Of a DNA stretch of 64,000 nt, positions 49,457 through 58,284 are shown piece after piece. Below the pieces are notes generated by a model that was given only the letters and a program-made list of their open reading frames with translations, was not told the DNA's origin and made no database searches. Source of the DNA: Azonexaceae bacterium. Its GTDB lineage: Bacteria; Pseudomonadota; Gammaproteobacteria; Burkholderiales; Rhodocyclaceae. Location: contig JAAXVL010000002.1 of NCBI GenBank assembly GCA_013335535.1, positions 1-64,000 of the forward strand, in the 5' to 3' direction. Within the stretch, counting starts at the first letter, position 1. Each line of letters starts with the position of its first letter. Made by a program: the position numbers and the translations under genes.

Positions 49457-50208
49457 TCCGCCGCGAACTGGGCGCCTTCTTCGCCGCCCTCGGCTATTTC
49501 ACCCGGCTGCCGGTGCCGGCCTGGGTCGGCTATTCGCCGGACGGGCTGGTCCGCGCGGCGCGCTATTTGCCGGCCATCGGGTTGCTCGTCGGCGGTGTCG
49601 GTTCCCTGGTGTTCTGGCTGGCGCTGCAGGTCTGGGCGCAACCTGTGGCCGTCGTGCTGGCCATGGTCGCCACCATCGCCCTGACCGGCGCCTTCCACGA
49701 GGACGGCCTTTCCGACACGGCCGATGGTCTCGGCGGTGGCTGGGACAAGGAGAAAATCCTGGCGATCATGAAGGATTCGCGGGTCGGCAGCTACGGCGTG
49801 ATCGCCATCGTGCTCGCCCTGCTCGGCAAGTTCGCGCTGCTCGTCAGCCTGCCGGCCGGCGAAGTGGCCGTGGCCCTGATCGCCGGCCACGCCGTGTCGC
49901 GTTTCTGCGCCGTGAGCCTCATGACGACCATGGATTACGCCCGGGATGACGAGTCGAGCAAGGCCCGCCCCGTCGCCAGCCGACTCGGCACCGGGCCGCT
50001 GCTGGTTGCGCTGCTCTTCGCCGGCCTGCCGCTGATCTTGCTGGCACCGGCGCAGATCGTGCCCGCCGTCGCCCTGGCTGCCTTGGCCACGCTCTGGCTC
50101 GCGGCCAAATGCCGCCGCTGGCTGGGCGGCTATACCGGCGACTGCCTGGGGGCGGTGCAGCAGCTCGCGGAGATCGCTTTTTATCTCGGCTTGGCGGCGC
50201 ATATCTGA
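49453..50208 (+). CDS. cobS: adenosylcobinamide-GDP ribazoletransferase CobS
   Basis: A 251-residue polytopic membrane enzyme, the cobalamin synthase that joins adenosylcobinamide-GDP and alpha-ribazole. The acidic motif [20 protein letters not shown] is the metal-binding signature; FTRLPVP and [17 protein letters not shown] are also typical. Coupled to cobT by a 4-bp overlap. Confidence 0.95.
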   Translation: MIRRELGAFFAALGYFTRLPVPAWVGYSPDGLVRAARYLPAIGLLVGGVGSLVFWLALQVWAQPVAVVLAMVATIALTGAFHEDGLSDTADGLGGGWDKEKILAIMKDSRVGSYGVIAIVLALLGKFALLVSLPAGEVAVALIAGHAVSRFCAVSLMTTMDYARDDESSKARPVASRLGTGPLLVALLFAGLPLILLAPAQIVPAVALAALATLWLAAKCRRWLGGYTGDCLGAVQQLAEIAFYLGLAAHI

Positions 50209-50228
50209 GCGCTGGCCAAATTAAGCGT

Positions 50229-50267
50229 TTCCACGGTCAAGCGGAAAATTTGCCCAAAATTGAAATG
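50229..50267 (+). repeat. dispersed 38-bp element, copy G (intergenic after cobS)
   Basis: TTCCACGGTCAAGCGGAAAA followed by TTTGCCCAAAATTGAAATG. Close to consensus and free of coding constraint. Confidence 0.9.
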
Positions 50268-50342
50268 CTGAACGAGGCCTTGGGCGGTCCTCGCGGATGA
50301 ATTTGCCGTTAAGCTTCCGGCATCGCCCCTGTTGCCCTCGCC

Positions 50343-50945
50343 ATGGAAAAACCCAGCGCCCCGTCCACCGAAAAAAACCGTGAGCCGATTCTTGCCGTCC
50401 TGCGCGAGGTCTTCGCCGACCGCCGCAAGGTGCTCGAAATCGGCAGCGGCACCGGCCAGCATGCCGTCCATTTCTGCGCGCAACTGCCGCACCTCTGCTG
50501 GCAAACTTCCGACCGCGCGGATTTCCTGCCCGGTATCCACCTGTGGCTAGCCGAGGCCGCCTTGCCCAATGCCCTGCCACCGTTCGAGTTCGACGTCCTC
50601 GGCCCGTGGCCAAACGGTGACTACGACGCCGTTTACACTGCGAACACCCTGCACATCATGCCCTGGGCAGCTGTCGAAGCCCTCTTTGCCGGTTTGCCGT
50701 CCGTGCTCGTTCCCGGCGCCCTGCTCTTCATTTACGGCCCCTTCATGGTAGACGGCCACCACACCAGCGACAGCAATGCCGCCTTCGACCGGTCGCTAAA
50801 GGAAAAAGCGCCGCACCAAGGCTTGCGCGACGTCGGCGCCGTTGACGCGCTGGCCCGGCAGTCCGGGCTCATGCTGGTGGATCAGCGGGAAATGCCGTCG
50901 AACAACCGCTGCCTGATCTGGCGGATGGGGAGTGTGAAGGCGTGA
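50343..50945 (+). CDS. DUF938 SAM-dependent methyltransferase
   Basis: A 200-residue class I methyltransferase-fold protein. VLEIGSGTGQHAVHFCAQLP is the SAM loop; LPPFEFDVLGPWP and TANTLHIMPWAAVEALFAG match DUF938. Function of this family is not established. It lies between cobS and cobC on the same strand, which could hint at a link to corrinoid metabolism but may be chance. Confidence 0.85.
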   Translation: MEKPSAPSTEKNREPILAVLREVFADRRKVLEIGSGTGQHAVHFCAQLPHLCWQTSDRADFLPGIHLWLAEAALPNALPPFEFDVLGPWPNGDYDAVYTANTLHIMPWAAVEALFAGLPSVLVPGALLFIYGPFMVDGHHTSDSNAAFDRSLKEKAPHQGLRDVGAVDALARQSGLMLVDQREMPSNNRCLIWRMGSVKA

Positions 50946-50949
50946 CGCC

Positions 50950-51492
50950 ATGCGTCTTCACCTGATCCGCCATCCCAAACCCGAGGTCGAACCCGGCATT
51001 TGCTACGGTCAACGGGACATTCTGGCCAAAATTGAAATGGCCGAGTTGGATCGCCTGCGGGCCGAGTTGCCGCCCGGGCTACCGGTGTGGAGCAGCCCGT
51101 TGCTGCGTTGCCGGCATTTGGCGGAACAGCTTCATGCACAGCCGATCATCGACGCACGCCTGGCGGAATTGAATTTTGGCGACTGGGAAGGGCGGCTCTG
51201 GGACGAGATTCCTCGCCACGAACTTGATGCGTGGGCGGCCGATGTGGTCGGCTACGCCCCGCCCGGCGGGGAATCGCCGCGCGCCTTGCAGCGCCGGGCG
51301 GTGGATTTCGTCGCGTCCTTGACGGTGCCGGAGGCGGTGATCGTCACCCACGCCGGCGTCATTCGCTGCCTGCTGGCGCACTGGCTCGAACTGGCTGACG
51401 ACGAGTGGCTGACGGTGTCGGCCGACTTTCTCTCGATCACGACGGTCGAACGGGGTGCAAACGGTCGGGTAGGAGGCGTCGCGAAACGGTAA
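50950..51492 (+). CDS. cobC: alpha-ribazole phosphatase / histidine phosphatase family protein
   Basis: A 180-residue histidine phosphatase. The phospho-histidine H8 lies in LHLIRHPKPEVEPG; WSSPLLRCRHLAEQL and VTHAGVIRCLLAHW are conserved. The residues CYGQRD are typical of CobC. Placement after cobS supports removal of phosphate from alpha-ribazole phosphate or adenosylcobalamin phosphate. A dispersed-element copy spans CYGQRDILAKIEMA. Confidence 0.9.
   Translation: MRLHLIRHPKPEVEPGICYGQRDILAKIEMAELDRLRAELPPGLPVWSSPLLRCRHLAEQLHAQPIIDARLAELNFGDWEGRLWDEIPRHELDAWAADVVGYAPPGGESPRALQRRAVDFVASLTVPEAVIVTHAGVIRCLLAHWLELADDEWLTVSADFLSITTVERGANGRVGGVAKR
51002..51039 (+). repeat. dispersed 38-bp element, copy H (inside cobC)
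   Basis: GCTACGGTCAACGGGACATT followed by CTGGCCAAAATTGAAATG. Strong match. It is read in a different frame from the copies in cobQ and polA. Confidence 0.85.
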
Positions 51493-51545
51493 AATGCGTA
51501 CTTTTCCAATTACGTTCGCCGCCCGTGACCCAAGTTCCCGAACCA

Positions 51546-53336
51546 ATGATGTCCAGCCGCCAGATCTACCTCCGGCTGCTCACCTGGGTTAAACCGTACT
51601 GGCGCATGTTTGGCATCGCTATTCTGGGCATGGTGGCGACGGCGGCGACCGAGCCGGTGGCGCCGTGGTTGCTCAAGACGCTTATCGATAACGGCTTCAA
51701 GGCAGCGAGCGAGCGAGAAATCATTCTCCTGCCGCTGGCCATTGTCGGCATCTTCATCCTGCGCGGCATTGCAACCTTTACCTCGGGTTTTTCGATGGCC
51801 TGGATTGCGGCGCGCGTGGTTTTCGACCTGCGCCAGGCCATGTTCGGCCGCCTGATGACCCTGCCGACCCGCTTCTACGACGACCAGTCGACCGGCGTGC
51901 TGATTTCCAAGGTGGCCTACGACGTCACCAACGTAACGGGCGCCGCCACCGGCGTGCTGACCACCGTGGTGCGCGATTCGCTGACCATCGTTGGTCTGCT
52001 CGGCTACCTGCTCTATCTCGACTGGAAACTGACGCTGATCGCGTTGACGGTCGGCCCGGTCGTCACCGGCCTCATCCGGATCTTCAGCAAGCGTCTGCGC
52101 GCCGCCGCGCGCAGCGGCTATTCGGCGATGGGCGTCATCACCCACATCCTCGAAGAGGCGGTCGGCGCCCACAAGGTGGTCAAAATCTTCGGCGGCCAGC
52201 AATACGAAAAGAGCCGCTTCGACCAGGTGCTCAATACCTTCCGCCGCGCCACCATGCGCGAGGCCGCTGCGGCCGCCGCCACGGTGCCCCTGACGCAGGT
52301 TGCCGTGTCGATTTCAGTGGCCATCATCACCTACATGGCGCTGCGCCAGTCCAACAGCGAGAGCGGGACGACCGTCGGCGAATTTCTCTCCTTCATCACG
52401 GCCCTCGTCATGCTGCTGGCACCGGTCAAGCGCCTGACCGATGTCAGCGCGCCGCTCCAGCGCGGGCTGGCTGCCGCCGAAAGCGTCTTTCAGGTGCTCG
52501 ACGAAGTGGCCGAGGACGACCGCGGTACGGCTCGCATCGAACGCGCCCGCGGCCATCTGCAATTCGAGCAGGCCTGTTTCACCTATCCAAATGCCCCGCG
52601 TCCGGCACTGACCGATATCGATCTTGAGATTCAGCCCGGCCAGACCGTCGCGCTGGTTGGTCCATCAGGCAGTGGCAAAAGCTCGCTGGCAGCGCTCGTG
52701 CCGCGTTTCTACCACCTCACCCAAGGCACGCTGCGCCTCGACGGCCATCCGCTTGAAGAACTGACCCTCGAAAGCCTGCGCGACAACATCGCCATGGTCA
52801 GCCAGGATGTCGTCCTGTTCAACGACACGGTGCGCGCCAACATCGCCTACGGCCACGCCCAGAACGCCACCGATGCCCAGATCGAAGCTGCCGCCCGCGC
52901 CGCCAACGCTTGGGAATTCATCTCGCAGATGGAAAACGGCCTGCTCACTGAAGTCGGCGAAAACGGCGTCAAACTCTCCGGCGGTCAGCGCCAGCGCCTA
53001 GCCATCGCCCGCGCTTTCCTCAAGAACGCCCCGATCCTCATCCTCGACGAAGCCACCTCGGCCCTCGACACCGAATCCGAACGCCTCATCCAGGCTGCCC
53101 TCGACACCCTGATCGTCGGCCGCACAACCATCGTTATCGCCCACCGCCTGTCGACCATCGAACGCGCCGATCTCATCGTTGTCCTCGATCAGGGCCGCAT
53201 CGTCGAACGCGGTCGCCATGGCGAACTGCTGGCCAAGGATGGTGTGTACGCCAAGTTGCAGCGTATCCAGCGTGATTCGGTTCCCGCCGAAGGATCGCCC
53301 TTAGAGGAAAGCACCCAATCGCATGTCGCTAGTTAA
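51546..53336 (+). CDS. msbA: lipid A export ABC transporter permease/ATPase MsbA
   Basis: A 596-residue ABC half-transporter: six-helix membrane domain (about 1-320) and ATPase domain with Walker A GPSGSGKSS, signature LSGGQRQR and Walker B ILILDEATSALD. It flips lipid A-core across the inner membrane. ATG 51546 is used; GTG 51525 in frame is possible. Followed by LPS core genes, which supports the name over other exporters. Confidence 0.92.
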   Translation: MMSSRQIYLRLLTWVKPYWRMFGIAILGMVATAATEPVAPWLLKTLIDNGFKAASEREIILLPLAIVGIFILRGIATFTSGFSMAWIAARVVFDLRQAMFGRLMTLPTRFYDDQSTGVLISKVAYDVTNVTGAATGVLTTVVRDSLTIVGLLGYLLYLDWKLTLIALTVGPVVTGLIRIFSKRLRAAARSGYSAMGVITHILEEAVGAHKVVKIFGGQQYEKSRFDQVLNTFRRATMREAAAAAATVPLTQVAVSISVAIITYMALRQSNSESGTTVGEFLSFITALVMLLAPVKRLTDVSAPLQRGLAAAESVFQVLDEVAEDDRGTARIERARGHLQFEQACFTYPNAPRPALTDIDLEIQPGQTVALVGPSGSGKSSLAALVPRFYHLTQGTLRLDGHPLEELTLESLRDNIAMVSQDVVLFNDTVRANIAYGHAQNATDAQIEAAARAANAWEFISQMENGLLTEVGENGVKLSGGQRQRLAIARAFLKNAPILILDEATSALDTESERLIQAALDTLIVGRTTIVIAHRLSTIERADLIVVLDQGRIVERGRHGELLAKDGVYAKLQRIQRDSVPAEGSPLEESTQSHVAS

Positions 53337-54099
53337 GCCCATGTCTTCCGTTCAGCCCGTCAACGCCTGGGTCGACGCTGTTTACGTGCTTTCCGTGAAA
53401 GGCTCGGATTTCCGCATTCGCCACATTGAAGCGGAGCTTGCCAAGAAAGGGGTTGCCTTCTCTTTCATGTTTGAGCACGACGCCGTTGAATTGACCGAGG
53501 AAACCCTCGCCGAGACATTCGGTCCATCCAGCATGAAGCGGGCCCACAAGTCATTGGTTCTGAAGAATATCCAGGTCTGGAAAGACTCGGTAGCACGAGG
53601 CTATCAGCGGGTTCTCGTGTTCGAGGATGACGCTGTGCTCAGCGATGGTTTTATTGCCGGTTTCGATACGGCGATGCAGGCGGCGGTCAAACAGCCGCCG
53701 GGCTGGCTGGTTTTCCTTGGCGGGCTCGATACCAAGGTGCCCGACAGCTATTTTCTGGCGCCCGGGCCTTTGGTCGAGTTGCCCATCCCGACAGCCGAGG
53801 GTTGCGTCCATGACCGACTCGCCATGGAGCGCCGTCTGACCTGGCTGGAAAGCAATCCGGTCATCCTGTCGGTCGATCATCTGATGGTTCATATCGATGC
53901 CGCCATGGGCTCGCGCCACTACTGGCTGCGCCAGCCTATCGTCGAACAGGGCAGTGTGACGGGGATGTTCGACAGCCTGCTCGATGCCGGTCGACAGAAA
54001 CACAGCCGGGCATTCAACGTGTTGCGCAATCGCTGGAACAAGTTCCGCCGCCGCCGCCTGCGGGAGTGGCAGGTCAAACTCAAGTCGCTGGTCCGCTAG
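53323..54099 (+). CDS. family 25 glycosyltransferase (LPS)
   Basis: A 258-residue glycosyltransferase. VDAVYVLSVKGSDFR and RVLVFEDDAVLSDGF (acidic EDD metal site) are GT25 features of LPS biosynthesis beta-transferases. It starts 14 bp inside msbA with GAGGA upstream; ATG 53341 is an alternative. The C-terminus is strongly basic (RRRRLREW), suitable for membrane association. Confidence 0.85.
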   Translation: MSLVKPMSSVQPVNAWVDAVYVLSVKGSDFRIRHIEAELAKKGVAFSFMFEHDAVELTEETLAETFGPSSMKRAHKSLVLKNIQVWKDSVARGYQRVLVFEDDAVLSDGFIAGFDTAMQAAVKQPPGWLVFLGGLDTKVPDSYFLAPGPLVELPIPTAEGCVHDRLAMERRLTWLESNPVILSVDHLMVHIDAAMGSRHYWLRQPIVEQGSVTGMFDSLLDAGRQKHSRAFNVLRNRWNKFRRRRLREWQVKLKSLVR

Positions 54100-54135
54100 G
54101 CAAGGCGCTTCCCGATTGCGTTTACTGGAAACGAC

Positions 54136-55359
54136 ATGAAATTCTTCGGCAAATCCTGGGATAGCCACGCCGTGGCCTGCGTTTTGATGAGCATCGTCGG
54201 CATCTCGGTGCTCTTTTCACCGCCCGTCATGAACCTGGCGACGCTCCTGTTGCTCGCAGTCATTTTCAGTTCGGCGGAACTGCGCCAGTCTTTGTGGGCC
54301 ACCTGGCGGCTGCCGATGGTCAAATTCGTTCTGCTTTTCTACGCCGTGATGATCGTCGGCACGACGTACAGCATCGCCCCGAAAGACGTCGCCGTTCGCA
54401 TGGCTATCGGTTGGAGCAAGCTGTTGCTGGTGCCGATTGCTTTGTCCCTGTTTGCCGACACCCGCTGGAAGTCGCGTTTTTTGAAGGCTTTTGTTGGCAT
54501 CGTCGCGGTTTGCTCGGTGATTTCCTTCGCCTTGTGGCTATTTCAGATCGATCTGCCTGTGGCCAGCCAGGAGCGCGGGATTTTCCTGCGCAATCATGCG
54601 ACGCAGGGAATGGCATTTGCCGTCGGCGCTTTCGGCGCCTTCCTTCTCGCCATGGAGAGCGGGGCTGGCCGGGTGCGGCGCCTGTATGTGCTGGGCGGCT
54701 TGCTGCTGCTCGCCAATATTGCGCTGGTCACGACCGGTCGCAGCGGCTATCTGGTGGCGATGGTGTGCGCTGTCGGCGCCGTTTCCGGCTATGTTCTCTT
54801 CGGCCAGCGCCGCCTCGGAACCCGGGGAATCGTCGCGGCCGTGCTGCTGGTGGTCAGTGTCGCCGGCATGCTGCTTCTGGCGCCGACTTCACGCGAACGC
54901 ATGTTGCAGGGCGTGCAGGAAGTCGAGAACTACGATCAGGCGAAGGAAGTGACCTCGATGGGCATTCGCATGATTTTCTGGAAGAACACCGTCGAAATGA
55001 TCAGGGAGCAGCCTTTGTTCGGCTACGGTACTGGCGCTTTCGGTACGGCCTACGATCGCAAGATTGAAGGTAGAACTGGTGTGGCCGCGACGCCGGCCGG
55101 CGATCCGCACAACCAGTACATGAAGATCACGGCCGAGAATGGCGTGGTTGCCTTGCTGGTCTTCCTTGGCTTTCTTGTTGCTGCGGCCCGCCAGCGTTGC
55201 GCGGCACCGTATCGCATGATCGGTTTGTGCGTACTGGCTTCGTGGTGCGCGACCAGCCTTTTCAACTCGCATTTCTCGACCTTCAACGAAGGCAATTTCA
55301 TCTACGCCTGGCTGGGGATCATGCTGGCGCCACCCGCCGTCGGCTCCGAATCGGCTTAG
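54136..55359 (+). CDS. waaL: O-antigen ligase family protein
   Basis: A 407-residue membrane protein with about ten to twelve helices. The periplasmic loop with GDPHNQYMKITAENGV contains the histidine conserved in WaaL, and FLRNHATQGMAFAVGAF is another family motif. It would transfer polysaccharide to lipid A-core. Its stop overlaps the convergent heptosyltransferase by 4 bp. Confidence 0.88.
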   Translation: MKFFGKSWDSHAVACVLMSIVGISVLFSPPVMNLATLLLLAVIFSSAELRQSLWATWRLPMVKFVLLFYAVMIVGTTYSIAPKDVAVRMAIGWSKLLLVPIALSLFADTRWKSRFLKAFVGIVAVCSVISFALWLFQIDLPVASQERGIFLRNHATQGMAFAVGAFGAFLLAMESGAGRVRRLYVLGGLLLLANIALVTTGRSGYLVAMVCAVGAVSGYVLFGQRRLGTRGIVAAVLLVVSVAGMLLLAPTSRERMLQGVQEVENYDQAKEVTSMGIRMIFWKNTVEMIREQPLFGYGTGAFGTAYDRKIEGRTGVAATPAGDPHNQYMKITAENGVVALLVFLGFLVAAARQRCAAPYRMIGLCVLASWCATSLFNSHFSTFNEGNFIYAWLGIMLAPPAVGSESA

Positions 55360-56501
55360 GCGGTCAGCGCCTCCCGGGCGGCGTCGATGATTCGCTCGAC
55401 GCTGATGTCCTGCAGGCATTTGCTATCGCTGTCCAGATGCCTGTCGCAGCCTTCAAACAGGCAGGGCACGCAGTCGCCGGGGCCTTGAATCAGCCGGACA
55501 TTTCCCTGTTGTTTGCTGCCGACAAATGGCCATGGGCTTTCGCCAGCCGGCCAGTCCTTCGGCCATGGCCCCCATTTGACCGGGTTCGACGGGCCGAACA
55601 GGGCGATGGTCGGGATGCCGGTGGCGGCGGCGAGATGGGTGACGGCCGTGTCGGGGCCGACGAAGAGGCGGGCGCCCTTGAGCAATTCCGCCGTTTCGGC
55701 AAGTGACAACAGTCCGGTCAGGCAGCGACAGCCTTCCGGAACCTTGCTGGCGATGTCCCGAACATAGGAGGCTTCAGTCGGGTCGCCGCTGCCGGTCAAT
55801 AGCACCTCGGTACCTTGTTGCCTGAGCCAGGAAATCAGGGGGATCCACTTGTCGCTATCCCACATCTTGTAGCGAAACTTTGGGTTGGGGTGAATGATGA
55901 CGTAATCAATGATCCCGGTCAGGCCGAGTTGTTCCAGCCGCTGGCGCCAGTTCTCCGCAGGCACTCGCGGGGTTTGAACCTGTCCGATGGCCGGCAGGCC
56001 GAGCGCTTCGACCAGCCGCAGCCCCATGGTCACGGTGTGCGTTTGCAGGTTGTCGAAAGGCACGGCGATTTTCAGCAGATGCCGCTTGAGCCATGAGGCT
56101 TCTTCGGCCGTCGTGAAGCCGACTGCATTCCTGGCGGCCGCCCAGGCGAAGATGCGTGCCCGGTCGCTGGGGATGGCGGCGAAGGCGAGATCGTAGCGCC
56201 GCCAGATCTTGCCCAGTTGCGCCAGTTTCTCGCCCAGGCTGGCGCGCTGCGGAAAGGCCAGCACCTGATGGACGTCGGGGTTGCCTTCGAGCACGCCTTG
56301 CGTGCCAGGCAGGACGAGAAAATCAAGCTGGGCGTCGGGCCAGGCTGCTTTGACAGAACGAGCCAGCGGCGTGGCGAGCAGGACGTCGCCGATGCGTTGG
56401 GTGCAAACGACCAGAACGCGTTTGGGCGGGGCAGGGAACGAAATAGGGGGGCGGTGCAAGGGTGTTGTCGGTGTGTTTTTCGCTAGTCCCCTATAATACA
56501 T
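55356..56501 (-). CDS. family 9 glycosyltransferase (heptosyltransferase)
   Basis: About 381 residues from ATG 56501. KRVLVVCTQRIGDVLLATPL and the C-terminal GPDTAVTHLAAATGIPTIALFGPSNP are ADP-heptose-LPS transferase signatures. The N-terminal 30 residues before the fold are unusual, and the ATG lies 4 bp from a TATAAT (56492-56497, plus strand) that may serve the divergent gene, so the start is uncertain. Confidence 0.85.
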   Translation of the reverse strand: MYYRGLAKNTPTTPLHRPPISFPAPPKRVLVVCTQRIGDVLLATPLARSVKAAWPDAQLDFLVLPGTQGVLEGNPDVHQVLAFPQRASLGEKLAQLGKIWRRYDLAFAAIPSDRARIFAWAAARNAVGFTTAEEASWLKRHLLKIAVPFDNLQTHTVTMGLRLVEALGLPAIGQVQTPRVPAENWRQRLEQLGLTGIIDYVIIHPNPKFRYKMWDSDKWIPLISWLRQQGTEVLLTGSGDPTEASYVRDIASKVPEGCRCLTGLLSLAETAELLKGARLFVGPDTAVTHLAAATGIPTIALFGPSNPVKWGPWPKDWPAGESPWPFVGSKQQGNVRLIQGPGDCVPCLFEGCDRHLDSDSKCLQDISVERIIDAAREALTA

Positions 56502-56565
56502 GCCCGTTCGCATCGCTCCGGCGGTTCCAGGCCGAGCTCCTTGACGAGAAAGAAGAAAAATCGAG

Positions 56566-57372
56566 ATGAGCAGTCCCGTTCAGCCAAAAATCACCGCCTA
56601 CATCATCGCTTTCAACGAAGCGCAGAAAATCGCGGCGGCGGTGAATAGCGTCCTGTGGGCTGACGAGATCATCGTCGCCGATTCGGGCAGTACCGACGGC
56701 ATGGTCGAGATCGCCGAGAGCCTTGGCGCACGGGTCGTCCAGGTGCCGTTCAAGGGCTTTGGTGATCTGCGCAACAACGCGATTGCGGCTTGCACCCACG
56801 ATTGGATTTTCAGCCTCGATGCCGACGAACGCTGCACGCCCGAGGCGCGTGACGAAATCCTGCGTGTCATCGCCGACCCGGCCAGTCTCGACATGTATTT
56901 TATGCCACGCCGCAATTTCTTCATGGGGCGCTGGATCAAGCATTCCGGCTGGTACCCGAACTACCGTCAGCCGCAGCTCTTCCGTCGGGGCAAGATGAGC
57001 TACACGATGGAGCCGGTGCACGAGGGCTACGTGCCGCATAGCGAGCGGCCGGTCGGGCATCTGCAGAACCCGATCTGGCAGGTGCCGTTCAAGAATCTGC
57101 ACGAAGTCGTGCACAAGGCCAACCGCTATTCGACGCTCGGTGCGGAAAAACTCACCCTGCGCGGCCGTAAGGGCAGCATGGGCAAGGCTTTGACGCACGG
57201 CCTGTGGTCCTTCATCAAGCACTACATTTTCAAGCGCGGATTTCTCGATGGTTGGCCGGGTTTCATCATCGCCTTCGGCAATTTCGAGGGCACGTTCTAC
57301 CGTTACGCCAAGGGCTACGAGATGGATCAGGCCTGGAAGGTGCCGGAAACGCCGCCTTTGCGCCGTCCCTGA
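56566..57372 (+). CDS. family 2 glycosyltransferase (LPS core, WaaE/KdtX-like)
   Basis: A 268-residue GT2. TAYIIAFNEAQKIAAAVNS, VADSGSTDGMVEIAES and FSLDADERCTPEA (DxD) are the nucleotide-sugar site; FRRGKMSYTMEPVHEGYV fits the WaaE-type subgroup that adds glucose to heptose. ATG 56566 has a purine-rich ribosome site. Confidence 0.87.
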   Translation: MSSPVQPKITAYIIAFNEAQKIAAAVNSVLWADEIIVADSGSTDGMVEIAESLGARVVQVPFKGFGDLRNNAIAACTHDWIFSLDADERCTPEARDEILRVIADPASLDMYFMPRRNFFMGRWIKHSGWYPNYRQPQLFRRGKMSYTMEPVHEGYVPHSERPVGHLQNPIWQVPFKNLHEVVHKANRYSTLGAEKLTLRGRKGSMGKALTHGLWSFIKHYIFKRGFLDGWPGFIIAFGNFEGTFYRYAKGYEMDQAWKVPETPPLRRP

Positions 57373-57390
57373 TCGTTGGTGCAGCCCGCC

Positions 57391-58263
57391 ATGACGCCGC
57401 AACTGGTTTCGGTCATCGTCACTACGTATAACCGTCCGGATGCCTTGCGGGCGGTGCTGGCATCGCTTGCGGCGCAGGGCGATAAGGCGTTCGAGGTACT
57501 GGTCGCCGATGACGGTTCGCGCGCCGAGACGGCCGAGGCGGTTGCCGCGGCAGGCGCCCATTTCCCGGTCCCGCTTCGCCATCTCTGGCAGGAGGACGAT
57601 GGCTTCCGTGCGGCGGCGGCGCGTAATCTGGCGGTGGCGGCTAGCCGCGGCGATTACCTCGTTTTCATCGACGGTGACTGCATCCTGCGCCCGGATTTTG
57701 TTGCGGCACACCGCGCCTTGGCCGAGCCCGGCTGGTTTGTCGCCGGGAACCGGGTCTTGCTCTCCGAAGGCTTCACGAAAAAGGTGCTGCAGGCACCAAT
57801 GATCGAGCTGCACGGCGACAGCCGTTTGATGTGGCTCGGCCGGCGACTCTCGGGCGCCATCAACCGCTGGCTGCCACTTTGTCACTTTGCCGGCCACGGC
57901 TGGCGCAAACGGCAACCGCAACGCTGGCAAGGCGCGCGGACCTGCAATCTGGCGCTGTGGCGGCGCGATTTCGACGCGGTGAATGGCTTCGACGAGGCCT
58001 TCCAGGGCTGGGGCCACGAGGATGCCGATCTTGCCATCCGCCTGCTGCATGCCGGCGTGCAGCGCAAGGATGGCCGTTTTGCTACGGCAGTTTTGCACCT
58101 CTGGCACCGCGAGAATGATCGCAGCAATCTGGCCGAGAACGAACGCCGGCTGGCCGAAATTCTGGCTGCCGACCGGCGCCGTGCAGCGGTCGGGATCGAC
58201 GGCTACGATGCCGCTCGGGTGAGCGCCGCGGAAATTTCGAATTTGGGCAAAATTTCCGGTTGA
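57391..58263 (+). CDS. family 2 glycosyltransferase
   Basis: A 290-residue GT2 of the type with a C-terminal galactosyltransferase-like region. VSVIVTTYNRPDALRAVLAS, VADDGSRAETAEAV, FIDGDCILRPDFV and FDEAFQGWGHEDADLAIRL are diagnostic. ATG 57391 or GTG 57379 may start it. The last ten residues (EISNLGKISG) and the stop codon are encoded by a dispersed-element copy. Confidence 0.87.
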   Translation: MTPQLVSVIVTTYNRPDALRAVLASLAAQGDKAFEVLVADDGSRAETAEAVAAAGAHFPVPLRHLWQEDDGFRAAAARNLAVAASRGDYLVFIDGDCILRPDFVAAHRALAEPGWFVAGNRVLLSEGFTKKVLQAPMIELHGDSRLMWLGRRLSGAINRWLPLCHFAGHGWRKRQPQRWQGARTCNLALWRRDFDAVNGFDEAFQGWGHEDADLAIRLLHAGVQRKDGRFATAVLHLWHRENDRSNLAENERRLAEILAADRRRAAVGIDGYDAARVSAAEISNLGKISG

Positions 58264-58269
58264 CCGTGA
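58231..58269 (-). repeat. dispersed 38-bp element, copy I (3' end of a GT2 gene)
   Basis: Minus strand CTCACGGTCAACCGGAAATT followed by TTGCCCAAATTCGAAATTTC. The plus strand reading gives the final codons and the TGA stop of the glycosyltransferase. Confidence 0.9.
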
Positions 58270-58284
58270 GATCGGGGTGGGGCG

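Noticed and set aside
56492..56497. TATAAT as promoter of the GT2 gene at 56566
   Set aside because: Perfect -10 but no -35 at proper distance, and it lies next to the divergent heptosyltransferase ATG; left as a remark only.
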